A DNA stretch of 64,000 nt from Myxococcota bacterium (GCA_041389495.1 JAWKRT010000001.1:2046001-2110000); one strand, 5' to 3'. Counted from the first letter of the stretch, positions 16,572 through 25,262 are shown. The notes: generated from the letters alone by a model not told the origin. A program made the numbers and translations.

Positions 16572-17747
16572 CTAACGAGCGGCGCGCGGAAGGCCGAGGC
16601 CGAGCATCGCGACGAGCTCGCGCTGCACCTCGTTCACGCCGCCGCCGAAGGTGTTGATGGTCGCCGCGCGGTACTCGTTCTCGAGCGTCGCGGCGAGGTC
16701 GCCGGTCGATGCGTCGCCGCGGATCGCGGCCTCCGGCCCGACGACCTCGATCAGGAGCCGGTAGGCGTCGAGCAGGCACTCCGTGCCGAAGACCTTCGCC
16801 GCCGAGGCGTCCGCCGGGTTCAGGTGGCCCCGCTCGAGCTGCCACGCCATGCGCCAGTTCAGGATCTTCATGGCGTCGACGAGCGCGAACGCCTCGGCGA
16901 GGTTCGCGCGCACCCAGGGCCGGTCGGCGATCGCGCGTCCGTCGGCGTCCTTGGTCGAGCGCGCCCACTCGACGGTGCGGTCGACGAGGTGGCAGCCGTA
17001 GCTGCTGAAGGCGGCGAGGCCGATGCGCTCGTGGTTGAGCTGGGCCGTGATCAGCGCCCAGCCGCCGTTCACGCGCCCCACGACGTTCGCGTCGGGAACG
17101 CGCACGTTCTCGTAGTAGGACATGTACGTGTGCCCGCCGCTCAGCACGTCGATCGGCGAGCAGCTGAACCCGGGCGTCGTCGTCGGCACGATGAAGATCG
17201 TGATGCCCTTGTGCTTGGGCGCGTCGGGGTCGGTGCGGGCCGCGAGCCAGATGTAGTCGGCGTCGCTCGCACTGCTCGTCCAGATCTTCGTGCCGTTGAT
17301 GACCCAGTCGTCGCCGTCGCGCACGGCGGCCGTCTTGAGCGAGGCGAGGTCCGTGCCCGCGTCGGGCTCCGAGTAGCCGATCGCGAAGTGCACCTCGCCC
17401 GTGAGGATGCCGGGCAGGTACTGCTTCTTGTGCTCGTCGGAGCCGAGCGTCATGAGCGCCGGTCCGACGGTGTTGAGCGTGACGAACGGGAGCGGCGCGC
17501 CGAAGCGCCGCGCCTCCTCGAAGAAGATGAACTGCTCGATCTCCGTCTTGCCCTGGCCGCCGTACTCGCGCGGCCAGCCGACGCCGAGCCAGCCGTCCTC
17601 GCCCATCTGCCGGATGAGCGACTTGTAGGCCTCGCCGCCCTCGAGCCCGCGCGTCTTCTTGCGGACCTCGGGCGTCATGAGCTTCGAGAAGTAGGCGCGC
17701 AGCTCGTCGCGAAGCGCCTGCTGCTCGGGGGTGAAGTCGAGATGCAT
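16572..17747 (-). CDS. chsE2: ChsE2-like acyl-CoA dehydrogenase subunit
   Basis: This 391-aa acyl-CoA dehydrogenase is very close to what I recall of FadE29/ChsE2: LGVGWPREYGGQG, VHFAIGYSEPDAGTDLASL, GTKIWTSSA, AQLNHERIGL and TFGGGVNEVQRELVA. ChsE2 pairs with ChsE1 to form the unusual alpha2beta2 steroid enzyme with shared FAD sites. The start lies about 50 bp from a KstR-pattern site, so it is probably repressed by the TetR at 9888. It is divergent from an LLM oxidoreductase gene. Confidence 0.88.
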   Translation of the reverse strand: MHLDFTPEQQALRDELRAYFSKLMTPEVRKKTRGLEGGEAYKSLIRQMGEDGWLGVGWPREYGGQGKTEIEQFIFFEEARRFGAPLPFVTLNTVGPALMTLGSDEHKKQYLPGILTGEVHFAIGYSEPDAGTDLASLKTAAVRDGDDWVINGTKIWTSSASDADYIWLAARTDPDAPKHKGITIFIVPTTTPGFSCSPIDVLSGGHTYMSYYENVRVPDANVVGRVNGGWALITAQLNHERIGLAAFSSYGCHLVDRTVEWARSTKDADGRAIADRPWVRANLAEAFALVDAMKILNWRMAWQLERGHLNPADASAAKVFGTECLLDAYRLLIEVVGPEAAIRGDASTGDLAATLENEYRAATINTFGGGVNEVQRELVAMLGLGLPRAAR

Positions 17748-17797
17748 GCGTGTCTCCGACCGCGTCGGTGCGCGCGCGGACGCCGCGCACCCGGGGC

Positions 17798-17811
17798 TAG
17801 AACGTGTTTCA
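17798..17811. promoter_or_regulatory. KstR-like operator, chsE2/LLM divergent promoter
   Basis: TAGAACGTGTTTCA matches the site at 9863-9876 in 12 of 14 positions and fits TnnAACnnGTTnnA on the reverse strand. It lies between chsE2 and the LLM gene and could control both. Confidence 0.7.
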
Positions 17812-17880
17812 GCGGCCCTCTACAGTAACACCGGGAACGCCGCCGGCGAACGGCGGCGCGCAGGGCGGGGGGAGCGTGCA

Positions 17881-18900
17881 GTGCAGGTGACGGCCACGAT
17901 GGGGGCGGACGTCCCGCTCGCCGAGATTCCCGCCTACGCGAAGCGCGTCGAGGCCCTGGGCTACGACGCGCTCTCGGTTCCCGAGGCGCGCCACGAGGGC
18001 GTGCTCACCGCGCTGCTCGCGCTCGAGCACACGACGCGGCTGCGGGTCGGGACGGGCGTGCTCGTCGCGTTCGCGCGCAGCCCGATGCTCGCCGCGCAGG
18101 CGGCGTGGGACCTGCAGTCCCTCTCGAACGGCCGCTTCGAGCTCGGGCTCGGCACGCAGGTGAAGGGCAACGTGGTCGGCCGCTTCGGCATGCCGTGGAG
18201 CGCGCCGGCCGCCCGCCTGCGCGACTACATCGGGGCCGTGCGCGCCTGCTTCGACACCTTCCAGAACGGCGCGCCGCTCGACTTCCGCAGCGAGTCGTAC
18301 ACGCTGAACCGCATGCAGCCCTTCTTCAACCCGGGCCCGATCGCCCACCCCGACGTCCCGATCCTGATGGGCGCGATCGGCCCGATCATGACGCGCGTCG
18401 TCGGCGAGGTGGCCGACGCCGTGCAGACGCACCCGACGAACAGCGAGCCGCGCTACCTGCGCGAGGTGATGCGTCCGCGCATCGACGAAGGGCGGCGTCG
18501 CGCGGGCCGCACGGCGCACGTCGAGATCGCGGCCGGCCCCCTCGTCGCGACCGGGCCCGACGCTGCCGCGGTCGAGGCCGAGCTCCGCAAGGCGCGCGAG
18601 ACGCTCGTCTTCACCCTCAGCACGCCCGCCTACTGGCCCGCACTCGAGCACCACGGCTGGCGCGGGGTCGGCGAGCGCCTGCTGCAGTGCACGCGCGAGG
18701 GGCGCTGGCAGGAGATGGACGCCGCGCTGCCCGACGAGGTCGTGCGCGCGTTCGTGCCGGCCGCGACGTACGACGAGATCGCGGACGTCCTCGCCGGGCT
18801 CTACGACGGCGTCGCGGACCGCATCCTGTTCCCCGTGCCCGACGACCCGGCGAACGACGACGCCGCGCGACGCGCGATCGCCGCGCTGCGCGCTCGTTAG
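17881..18900 (+). CDS. LLM-class F420-dependent oxidoreductase
   Basis: This 339-aa protein has the luciferase-like (beta/alpha)8 fold: YDALSVPEARHEG, LRVGTGVLVAF, FELGLGTQVKGN and ILMGAIGPIMTRV. It belongs to the F420-dependent group that is frequent in actinobacteria and steroid clusters. The GTG at 17881 is chosen because a GGGGGGAG ribosome site precedes it; the downstream GTG at 17887 is possible. A KstR-pattern site lies 70 bp upstream. Its stop overlaps that of the convergent YHS gene by three bases. Substrate unknown; a steroid or CoA-ester reduction is plausible. Confidence 0.8.
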   Translation: MQVTATMGADVPLAEIPAYAKRVEALGYDALSVPEARHEGVLTALLALEHTTRLRVGTGVLVAFARSPMLAAQAAWDLQSLSNGRFELGLGTQVKGNVVGRFGMPWSAPAARLRDYIGAVRACFDTFQNGAPLDFRSESYTLNRMQPFFNPGPIAHPDVPILMGAIGPIMTRVVGEVADAVQTHPTNSEPRYLREVMRPRIDEGRRRAGRTAHVEIAAGPLVATGPDAAAVEAELRKARETLVFTLSTPAYWPALEHHGWRGVGERLLQCTREGRWQEMDAALPDEVVRAFVPAATYDEIADVLAGLYDGVADRILFPVPDDPANDDAARRAIAALRAR

Positions 18901-19388
18901 TCGCCGGCGAGGAGGCGCGGCCAGGCCGCGTCGGCCTTCGCGATGAAGCCCGCCACGTCCCGCTCCCACTTGCGCTGCACGTCGGCGCTGTAGTTCAGAT
19001 ACAGCTTGCCGTCGACGATCCTCCACGCCTCGGGATCGGTGCTCGCCGTGTAGCCCTGCGAGACGGCCCACGCGCAGTAGCCGCCGTACTGCGGCGCGTA
19101 GCGCTGCGGGTCGGCGCGGAAGAGATCGCGGTGCGCGGCGCTCGAGAAGCGCCACGTGGCGCCGTTCCACTCGAGCTCGAACTCCGCGCTCCCCTCGACC
19201 GGCCGTCCGTCGGTGAAGTACGCGACCGGGTCGGTGCCGCGGATCGCGAGCCCCCACCAGCTCTCGTAGACGGGGTCGAGCGCGCGGGCCGCGGTCGGCG
19301 CGAGCACGGCGAGCGCGAGCGCGACCGCGCCGAGCGCGCCGCGCTTCGCGTGCCCGAGAGAGGAGCCCGATCGGAAAGCGGCCTGCAT
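18897..19388 (-). CDS. secreted YHS domain protein
   Basis: This 163-aa protein starts with a basic region and a signal peptide (GALGAVALALAVLAPTAARA), followed by the YHS-type metal-binding pattern: RGTDPVAYFTDG, FSSAAHRDLFRADPQRYAPQYGGYCAW. Such periplasmic proteins are linked to copper or heavy-metal handling. GGAGG precedes the ATG. It converges with the LLM gene, and the 137-bp gap to the VTT-ATP-grasp gene suggests a separate unit. Confidence 0.82.
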   Translation of the reverse strand: MQAAFRSGSSLGHAKRGALGAVALALAVLAPTAARALDPVYESWWGLAIRGTDPVAYFTDGRPVEGSAEFELEWNGATWRFSSAAHRDLFRADPQRYAPQYGGYCAWAVSQGYTASTDPEAWRIVDGKLYLNYSADVQRKWERDVAGFIAKADAAWPRLLAGD

Positions 19389-19525
19389 CCCATCCTCCTT
19401 CGCCCTTGGCGCGCCGCGGGGCGCGCGCCACCGGGTGCGCGCCGCCGGGCGGGAGCGTTGGATGCGCGCCGCCGCTCCGCGTCGCACGCGCACGAACGCT
19501 CGCTCTCCCGCGGCGCGCGGCGTCC

Positions 19526-21385
19526 TCAGCCGTCCTCCGCCCGCGCGCCGAGCCGGCGGTAGCGCGCGAGCGCGCGCGCGATCTCGCGCCAGGCGGGCAG
19601 TGGCGCGCCCGCAACGCGCTGCGCGCGGCCGATCGCGAACGCGCGCCGCCAGTGCGCAGCGAGCTCGCGCAGCGCGAACGCATAGGAGTGCCGCGGGTCG
19701 TACATGTGCGTGGGCTCGGTCGTGAGCCCGTTGAGCTCCACGACGCGCAGGCCCTCGCCGCGCCGGAGCGCCTCGGCGTCGGGCACGCGCACGTCGTAGC
19801 GCCCGAGGAAGAAGCCCGGGAAGCGCCGGCTCAGCGCGTCGACGCGCGTTTCGAGCTCGGGCGTCCACAGCGACGACGCGTCGAGGAACTCGCAGCCGCG
19901 CGAGTGCGTTCCGATCTCGACCAGCGGCACGCGCTCGCCCGCGGCGGGAACGCGGTCGAGCGCGCCCGCGTGCGCGGCGAGGAGCACGCGCGCCATCGGC
20001 AGCCCGCGCTCGTGCGCGAGGATCAGCTCCTCGAGCGTGCGCTCGCCGTCGCCGGTCGCGACGGGCATGCGCTTCGCGGTGATCGACAGCAGCCGCCCGC
20101 GCGGCTCGCCCGGCAGGCGCGCGTAGTAGAGGCCGTACTCGTCGCCGGTCGCGCGCTCCTGCACGAGCGTCGCGTCGAGCCGCGCATCGAGCTCGCGCGC
20201 GAGCGCCGCCGCGTCGCGCGCGATCGCGACGTCGGCGCCGCGCTCGCCGGCGTCGGGCTTGACGACGACCGGCAGCGCGAGGCCCTCGCGTTCGAGGAAG
20301 GCCTGCACGCGCGCGCGGCGCGCCGCGCGCTGCGGCGCGAGCGGGGCGCGCGCATCGAGCGCGGGGAGGGCGAGCGTCGCGAGGCGCGCGTCGTCCGGGA
20401 GGTCGAGTGCGTCGAGGATGGCGCGCTTCGATTCGCCGGCGAGCCCGCCGAGCGGGATGCCGGGGTTCGCGAGCAGCACCTGCCGGAGGCCGCCGTGGCG
20501 CAGCGCGAGCCACGCGATGTACGGCGCGAGCGGCGCGTAGACGACCGGGATCGGCCAGAACTCCCAGCGGCGCACGCGCTGCCAGCGCGACGCGAGACGC
20601 CGCCGTCCGCCGCGCGTGAGGGCGGGGAGGGCGACGCGCTCGATCGCGAGCGCGGCGAGCACGACGGCGACGAGCGCGGCGGCCGCGCGCTCGCGCAGCA
20701 CGGGGAGCGAGCCGGCGGCGAGCCAGCCGGCCGCCGAGAAGCCGACGACCGCGGGCGCCCAGACCGCGACGGCGAGCGCGAGCAACGCGGTGAAGCGCGC
20801 GACCGGGACGCGCAGCGCGCCGGCCGTGACGTAGGTCGGGAGTCGCGCACCCGGAACGAAGCGGCTCGCGACGATGGCGACGTCGAGGCGCGTCGGGCGC
20901 AGTGCGCGCGCGTCTCCCGCGGCGCGCCGCGCGCGGCGGCGGATCGCGCGGCCGATGCGCGAGCGCCCGAGCCCGCGCCCCGCTGCGTAGAGCAGCAGGT
21001 CGCCCGCGACCAGCGCGCCCGCGCACGCGAGCGAGCCCCCCACGAGCCCGACGCTGCCCCGTCCGACGAGCACGCCGACGCCGATGCACGCGAGGTCCTC
21101 GCTCACCATCGATGCGGCGAAGACGAGCGCGGCGAACGCGGCCCACGTCGGCGCGTCGTCGGGCGTCCCCGCGCGCGCGAGCAGGCCCTCGAGCGCGGGC
21201 GCGTCCGCGCTCTCCGCGGCCGCGCCGCCGAGCCACGCGAACGCGGCGGGCGCGAGCGCTGCGAACGCGATGACCCCACTGGCTCCGACGACGGCCGCGC
21301 CGCGGCGGCGCACGCCACCTCGGTCGCGCGACTGCGAGTGCGCGTGCGACTGCGATTGCGCCTGCGATCGCGAGCCGGGCCTCAC
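19526..21385 (-). CDS. VTT (DedA-like) membrane domain fused to ATP-grasp domain
   Basis: This 619-aa protein has two parts. Residues about 25-235 are a DedA/VTT membrane domain with SRFVPGARLPTYVTAGALRV, a typical DedA loop. Residues about 255-619 are a cytosolic ATP-grasp domain: VVVKPDAGERGADVA, VQERATGDEYGL, FLGRYDVRVPD and VVELNGLTTEPTHMYDP (Mg-ligand Glu and Asn). The GTG at 21385 lies one base after the upstream stop; it gives a strange SQAQSQSHAHSQSRDR leader, so the true start may be later, before VIAFAALAP. A lipid- or wall-precursor ligase tethered to a transporter-like domain is the simplest reading. Substrate unknown. Confidence 0.72.
   Translation of the reverse strand: MRPGSRSQAQSQSHAHSQSRDRGGVRRRGAAVVGASGVIAFAALAPAAFAWLGGAAAESADAPALEGLLARAGTPDDAPTWAAFAALVFAASMVSEDLACIGVGVLVGRGSVGLVGGSLACAGALVAGDLLLYAAGRGLGRSRIGRAIRRRARRAAGDARALRPTRLDVAIVASRFVPGARLPTYVTAGALRVPVARFTALLALAVAVWAPAVVGFSAAGWLAAGSLPVLRERAAAALVAVVLAALAIERVALPALTRGGRRRLASRWQRVRRWEFWPIPVVYAPLAPYIAWLALRHGGLRQVLLANPGIPLGGLAGESKRAILDALDLPDDARLATLALPALDARAPLAPQRAARRARVQAFLEREGLALPVVVKPDAGERGADVAIARDAAALARELDARLDATLVQERATGDEYGLYYARLPGEPRGRLLSITAKRMPVATGDGERTLEELILAHERGLPMARVLLAAHAGALDRVPAAGERVPLVEIGTHSRGCEFLDASSLWTPELETRVDALSRRFPGFFLGRYDVRVPDAEALRRGEGLRVVELNGLTTEPTHMYDPRHSYAFALRELAAHWRRAFAIGRAQRVAGAPLPAWREIARALARYRRLGARAEDG
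21328..21375. repeat. hexamer tandem repeat, eight units
   Basis: Eight imperfect hexamers of consensus GCGANT run head to tail. On the coding strand they encode the alternating Ser/Gln/His leader of the VTT-ATP-grasp protein. They may be a slippage tract that shifts its translation start. Confidence 0.7.
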
Positions 21386-21386
21386 G

Positions 21387-23339
21387 TCAGCCGGCGCCAC
21401 CGGGCGCGGCGGTCGCGACCCCGACCTCGGCCTCGACGGCGCCGCCGCGTTCCGCGTCGCGTCCCGCGAGCCGGCGGAACGACGATGGCTCCGCGCGCAG
21501 CACGAGCACGCCGTCGGCGCGCTCGACGCGGCCGCGCACCTCGATCGGCTCGGCGATCCACGGGGCGAGCTCGCGCGCGAGCGAGCGTCCGTCGCTCCCC
21601 GTGAGCAGGAGGTGGACGCGCGCGCCGGCCGCGTCGCGCAGCAGGAAGACGGCGGGGATGCCGCCTTCGATGCAGCGCGTCGCACACGCGCGGTGCACCT
21701 TGCCGGTGCCCGGGTTCATCACGCCGAAGTGGCACTTCGAGTCGACGATCTCGCCGCGCAGCACGAGCTCGTCGGCGGACACGGGCAGCGGCGCGTTCGC
21801 GGGCGAGCGCGCGAGTGCGCCGGCCTCCGCTTCGAGATCCGCGATCCCGCCGTCCGACAGCTCGAGGAGCGTCGAGCCGTCGAGGTGCGCGAGCGTGCCG
21901 CGCACGCGCACGCGACGCCCGTCGAGCCCGCGCACGGCGTCGGCGGCACCGTGCTTGCCGCGCGCGACGAGCAGGTACGTCGACAGCGAGAAGGGGAGCC
22001 CGTGGCCGCCCGGCGCCGCGACGACGAGCGCGGGCACGGGCGCCTCGCGGATCCATCCCGTGAGCGCGCGCTCGGTTCCGAACTCGAACGACGAAGGCAC
22101 GAACGCGCCCTGCTGCGACGCGAGCGTCGCGCCGAGGGCGGCCGCGAGCGCGAGCAGCGCCGCGCTCGTCCGCCGCAGGTGCGCGCGCAGCGCCTCCGGC
22201 GCGCGCGCGGCCCACCCGACGTAGAGCCCGCCCGAGGTCGCGTCGACCTCGCGGTCGTCGTCGCGGTCGACGCGGTGTGCGCGCGCGCCGTCGATGCGCG
22301 CGCCGGCGATGCGCGCGGGCTCGACGCGCGTGCCGGGCGGGTTCGGTCGCGGATCGACCCACACGACGCCGTCCTCGACGACGACGCCGTAGGTCGCGAT
22401 GCGCTCGTCGAACGGCGCCGGCGCGCGCCCGCTCGCGGGGTCGTACTGGAAGCCGTGCCACGGGCACGTGATGCAGCCGTCGATCACGGCGCCCTCGCCG
22501 AGCGGTCCGTTCTGGTGCGCACACACGTTGGAGACGGCGGACACGAGCCCGTCGTAGCGGAAGATCGCGACGCGCTCGCCGCCGATCGGGACGACGCGCG
22601 CACGCCCTTCCGGAATGTCGTCGACGTGCCCGACGCGCACGCGCCCGTCGCCGCGTTCGCGGCCGCCGCGCGCGCCGTCGACCGCGCGCTCGCGACGCGC
22701 GGCCGCGAGGTGGAGCGCGGCGACGACCGCGACGCCGAGCGCGACGAGGCCCGCGAGCACGGGGCTCGTCTCGGATTGCAGGGCGCCGAGCGCGACGTGC
22801 GCGACGAGCAGCGCGTAGGCCGCGTACACGCCCATGTGGAGCGACTTCCAGACGCGCGGCGAGAGGTTCGCGAGCCAGTAGTCGTGGCTCGTCGCGGCCA
22901 TCGCGAACAGGATGCCGAGCGCCGCCATGCCGAACGGCTCGAACGCGAGCTGCGCGATGTCGTCGAGGCGCGGGTGGCTCGCGAGCGCGCTCGCGATCGG
23001 GTCGAGGTCGCCGAGCGCGTGGAACTGCACGAGCGCGAACGCGCCGTGCACGAGCGCGACGGCGAACGTCGCGACGCCGAGGTGGCGCCGGTTGTAGAGC
23101 AGGGGGAGGAAGCGCGGGTCGAGCCGACACAGCGGCCCGATGCACAGCACGACGTGCAGCAGCGCGAACGCGCACGTGCCGAAGCCGCGGATCACGAGCG
23201 TCTCGGCCGTCGCATCGGGATGGAGCGCCGCCGACGTGCCGACGAAGGCGGCGAGGTAGAGGGCGATGCCCGCGCCGAGCACGAGGTCGTAGCGCCGCTT
23301 CTGCGCGTTCCACTGCACGGCGCGGTAGCCGGCGCTCAT
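21387..23339 (-). CDS. ferric-reductase-like membrane domain fused to Rieske domain
   Basis: This 650-aa protein begins with a ferric-reductase-like (cytochrome b-type) membrane domain of six or more helices, with His residues in LLHVVLCIGPL, ALVHGAF, KSLHMGVY and VAHVALG. A Rieske 2Fe-2S domain follows at about 240-345 (CAHQNGPLG and CPWHGFQYD). After another hydrophobic helix, a C-terminal module of unknown function contains DSKCHFGVMNPGTGKVH followed by CATRCIEGGIP. The order suggests electron transfer between haem, Rieske and a third site. It is coupled to the upstream gene by ATGA and followed one base later by the VTT-ATP-grasp gene. Confidence 0.8.
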   Translation of the reverse strand: MSAGYRAVQWNAQKRRYDLVLGAGIALYLAAFVGTSAALHPDATAETLVIRGFGTCAFALLHVVLCIGPLCRLDPRFLPLLYNRRHLGVATFAVALVHGAFALVQFHALGDLDPIASALASHPRLDDIAQLAFEPFGMAALGILFAMAATSHDYWLANLSPRVWKSLHMGVYAAYALLVAHVALGALQSETSPVLAGLVALGVAVVAALHLAAARRERAVDGARGGRERGDGRVRVGHVDDIPEGRARVVPIGGERVAIFRYDGLVSAVSNVCAHQNGPLGEGAVIDGCITCPWHGFQYDPASGRAPAPFDERIATYGVVVEDGVVWVDPRPNPPGTRVEPARIAGARIDGARAHRVDRDDDREVDATSGGLYVGWAARAPEALRAHLRRTSAALLALAAALGATLASQQGAFVPSSFEFGTERALTGWIREAPVPALVVAAPGGHGLPFSLSTYLLVARGKHGAADAVRGLDGRRVRVRGTLAHLDGSTLLELSDGGIADLEAEAGALARSPANAPLPVSADELVLRGEIVDSKCHFGVMNPGTGKVHRACATRCIEGGIPAVFLLRDAAGARVHLLLTGSDGRSLARELAPWIAEPIEVRGRVERADGVLVLRAEPSSFRRLAGRDAERGGAVEAEVGVATAAPGGAG

Positions 23340-23842
23340 TCCTCGGGCTCCTCGAACGGGATCGCCGCGCTCCCGACCACCTCGCCGCGCGCGAGGCTGT
23401 ACAGGACGAGCGTCGGGAAGCCGGCCGGCACGCCGCCCATCTGCTGCGTCCGCGTCCCGGCGACGTGGCCGACGAGCACGGCGCCGGCGGGGAGCGGGTC
23501 GCCCGGCGCTGGGCGCGCCTCGGCGGGCGCGGGCGATGCGTAGAGCAGGAGGTCGGGCGCGCGCAGCGGCGCGCGCGGCGCGAGCTCGATCGCGCGCGAG
23601 CCGCGGGGTGCGCCGAACAGGCGCATGCGCAGCGGCAGCGGCGCCCACGCGTCGTCGCTCGTGAACGAGGGCGTCGAGCGCGGGCTCGCGGGGCCGCCGA
23701 CGAAGCGCGCGAGCTCGGGCGGGAGTCCGGGCACGACGGGCGTGGACGGCCGTGCGAGGAGCGCCGCCGCGAGCACCGCCGGCGCGATCGCGGCGACGGC
23801 GAGCCAGGCGCGCGCGTGCGCGCGCCGCAGCGGGGCGATCAT
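23336..23842 (-). CDS. single-pass membrane protein in Rieske operon
   Basis: This 168-aa protein has one N-terminal hydrophobic helix (AWLAVAAIAPAVLAAALLA), then a soluble domain with PLRMRLFGAPRG and a C-terminal part ending acidic (PFEEPEE). Both ends overlap its neighbours (ATGA), so it should be made in fixed proportion with the 83-aa membrane protein and the Rieske protein. I do not recognise a family. A periplasmic subunit of the same electron-transfer complex is the likely role. Confidence 0.65.
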   Translation of the reverse strand: MIAPLRRAHARAWLAVAAIAPAVLAAALLARPSTPVVPGLPPELARFVGGPASPRSTPSFTSDDAWAPLPLRMRLFGAPRGSRAIELAPRAPLRAPDLLLYASPAPAEARPAPGDPLPAGAVLVGHVAGTRTQQMGGVPAGFPTLVLYSLARGEVVGSAAIPFEEPEE

Positions 23843-24090
23843 CGCGCGCACTCCGGCCCGCGCGCGTCGTCGGAGCGCGCCGCCGCCGCGGCGCGCCACC
23901 AGCGCGCGAGGAGCCACGGCCACAGCGCGGCCGCGCCCGGGACGAGCAGGGCGCGGAAGCCGCGCGTCGCGCCGCGCGCGGTCGCGTCGATCGCCGCGGC
24001 GCCGCGCGCGGCGAACGCGACGCCGAACACGAATCCGATGGCGAGGTAGGCCTCGATCGCCCGCGCGACCGCGATCGCCGCCGTTTCCAC
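23839..24090 (-). CDS. small two-helix membrane protein
   Basis: This 83-aa protein has two hydrophobic segments: AYLAIGFVFGVAFAARGAA and ALLVPGAAALWPWLLARWW. It opens the operon that continues with the 168-aa protein, the Rieske fusion and the VTT-ATP-grasp fusion. The GTG start is supported by GGAGG about eight bases upstream; no in-frame ATG fits. Small proteins of this look occur beside membrane electron-transfer genes, but I cannot name the family. Confidence 0.65.
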   Translation of the reverse strand: METAAIAVARAIEAYLAIGFVFGVAFAARGAAAIDATARGATRGFRALLVPGAAALWPWLLARWWRAAAAARSDDARGPECAR

Positions 24091-24410
24091 CGGTTCGTCC
24101 TCCGGCCCTTCGCCGCGCGCGGATCGTGGCGTCGGCCGACCCCGTTTCCACGCCGCCGCCGCGTCCGCCACCCGACCGCGGCGCGCGAAGAGTGGCAGAG
24201 CCGAGGGCGCGTCGCGAAATCGAGGAGCGAACGTCGCACGCTCGTCGACGACCCCGCTCGGATGCATCCTACGGTCCGCGGTGACGGGATCGGGGCCGGG
24301 ATCGCGCCGCGCCGGCGACCGCGGGCGCGGGCGCGCATCCGAGGGACGCGGGGCTCGGCACGGGCCGGGCGCGGCGGCGGCGATGCGATCCCGTCGCGGG
24401 GGGAGCGACG
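24091..24410. other. divergent intergenic region
   Basis: This 320-bp gap lies between the Rieske operon and the olsB-like gene. Both operons read away from it, so it holds both promoters. I see no gene, hairpin or clear operator in it. Confidence 0.5.
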
Positions 24411-25262
24411 ATGGCAGCGACGACTCCCGGTTCGCACGTCGCGACGTGGCGCGGGCCGGGCGAAGCGGTGTGTGTGCGGCGCGGGCCGCTCGTCGTGCGC
24501 CTCGCGCGCGACGACGGCGAGGTCGATGCCGCACTCCGGCTTCGCTACGCCGTCTTCGCGCGCGAGAAGGGCTGCGCGACGCCCGGCGAGGCCGGGCGCG
24601 ACCGCGACGACTTCGACGCCTTTGCCGACCACCTCGTCGCCGTCGACGAAGGGGCATCGGGCGGCGCGCGCGTGATCGGAACCTACCGCCTGCTGACCGC
24701 GGAGGCGGCGCGCCGCGGGCCGGGGTTCTACTCCGCATCGGAGTTCGCGCTCGACGACCTCCCGCGCTGCATCGCGGAGGACGGCGTCGAGCTCGGGCGC
24801 GCGTGCGTGGCGCGCGACCGACGCGGCGGCATCGCACTCGCGCTCCTCCTCGCGGGCGTCGCGCAGTACGTCGCGCACGCGGGCAAGCGCTTCCTCTTCG
24901 GCTGCGCGTCGCTGCCGACGCTCGACGCGGAGGAGGTCGCCGCGACGCTGCGCGAGCTCGCGGCGCGCGGGGCGATCGCGGGCGACATGCTCGCGCGTGC
25001 GCGCGCGACGATGCGCCGCGCGCCGGCGCGCGCGACGTGCGGCGGTGCGGGCGCGCTCGTCCCGTCGCTGCTCGAGCGCTACGTGCAGCTCGGCGCGCGC
25101 GTGTGCAGCGAGCCCGCCTACGACCTCGCGTTCGGCTGCACCGACCTGCTCGTGGTGCTCGACACGCTCGGGCTCGCACGCGACGCCGAGCGCGCGGAGC
25201 CCGGCGCGACGCGGAAGTCGTTCGCGCGCCGGCTCGGCGCGCCCGGGATGGCGCGCGCGTGA
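24411..25262 (+). CDS. olsB: OlsB-like N-acyltransferase (GNAT-related)
   Basis: This 283-aa protein has the OlsB/autoinducer-synthase-like acyltransferase pattern: LRLRYAVFAREKGC, DDFDAFADHLVAVDE, IGTYRLLTAEAA, FYSASEF and VELGRACVARDRR. OlsB moves a 3-hydroxyacyl group to ornithine to give lyso-ornithine lipid. It is directly coupled (GTGA) to a PlsC-type acyltransferase, the OlsA role, so the pair could make ornithine lipid. The Cys-rich C-terminal part is longer than I expect. A related lyso-aminolipid is possible. Confidence 0.75.
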   Translation: MAATTPGSHVATWRGPGEAVCVRRGPLVVRLARDDGEVDAALRLRYAVFAREKGCATPGEAGRDRDDFDAFADHLVAVDEGASGGARVIGTYRLLTAEAARRGPGFYSASEFALDDLPRCIAEDGVELGRACVARDRRGGIALALLLAGVAQYVAHAGKRFLFGCASLPTLDAEEVAATLRELAARGAIAGDMLARARATMRRAPARATCGGAGALVPSLLERYVQLGARVCSEPAYDLAFGCTDLLVVLDTLGLARDAERAEPGATRKSFARRLGAPGMARA

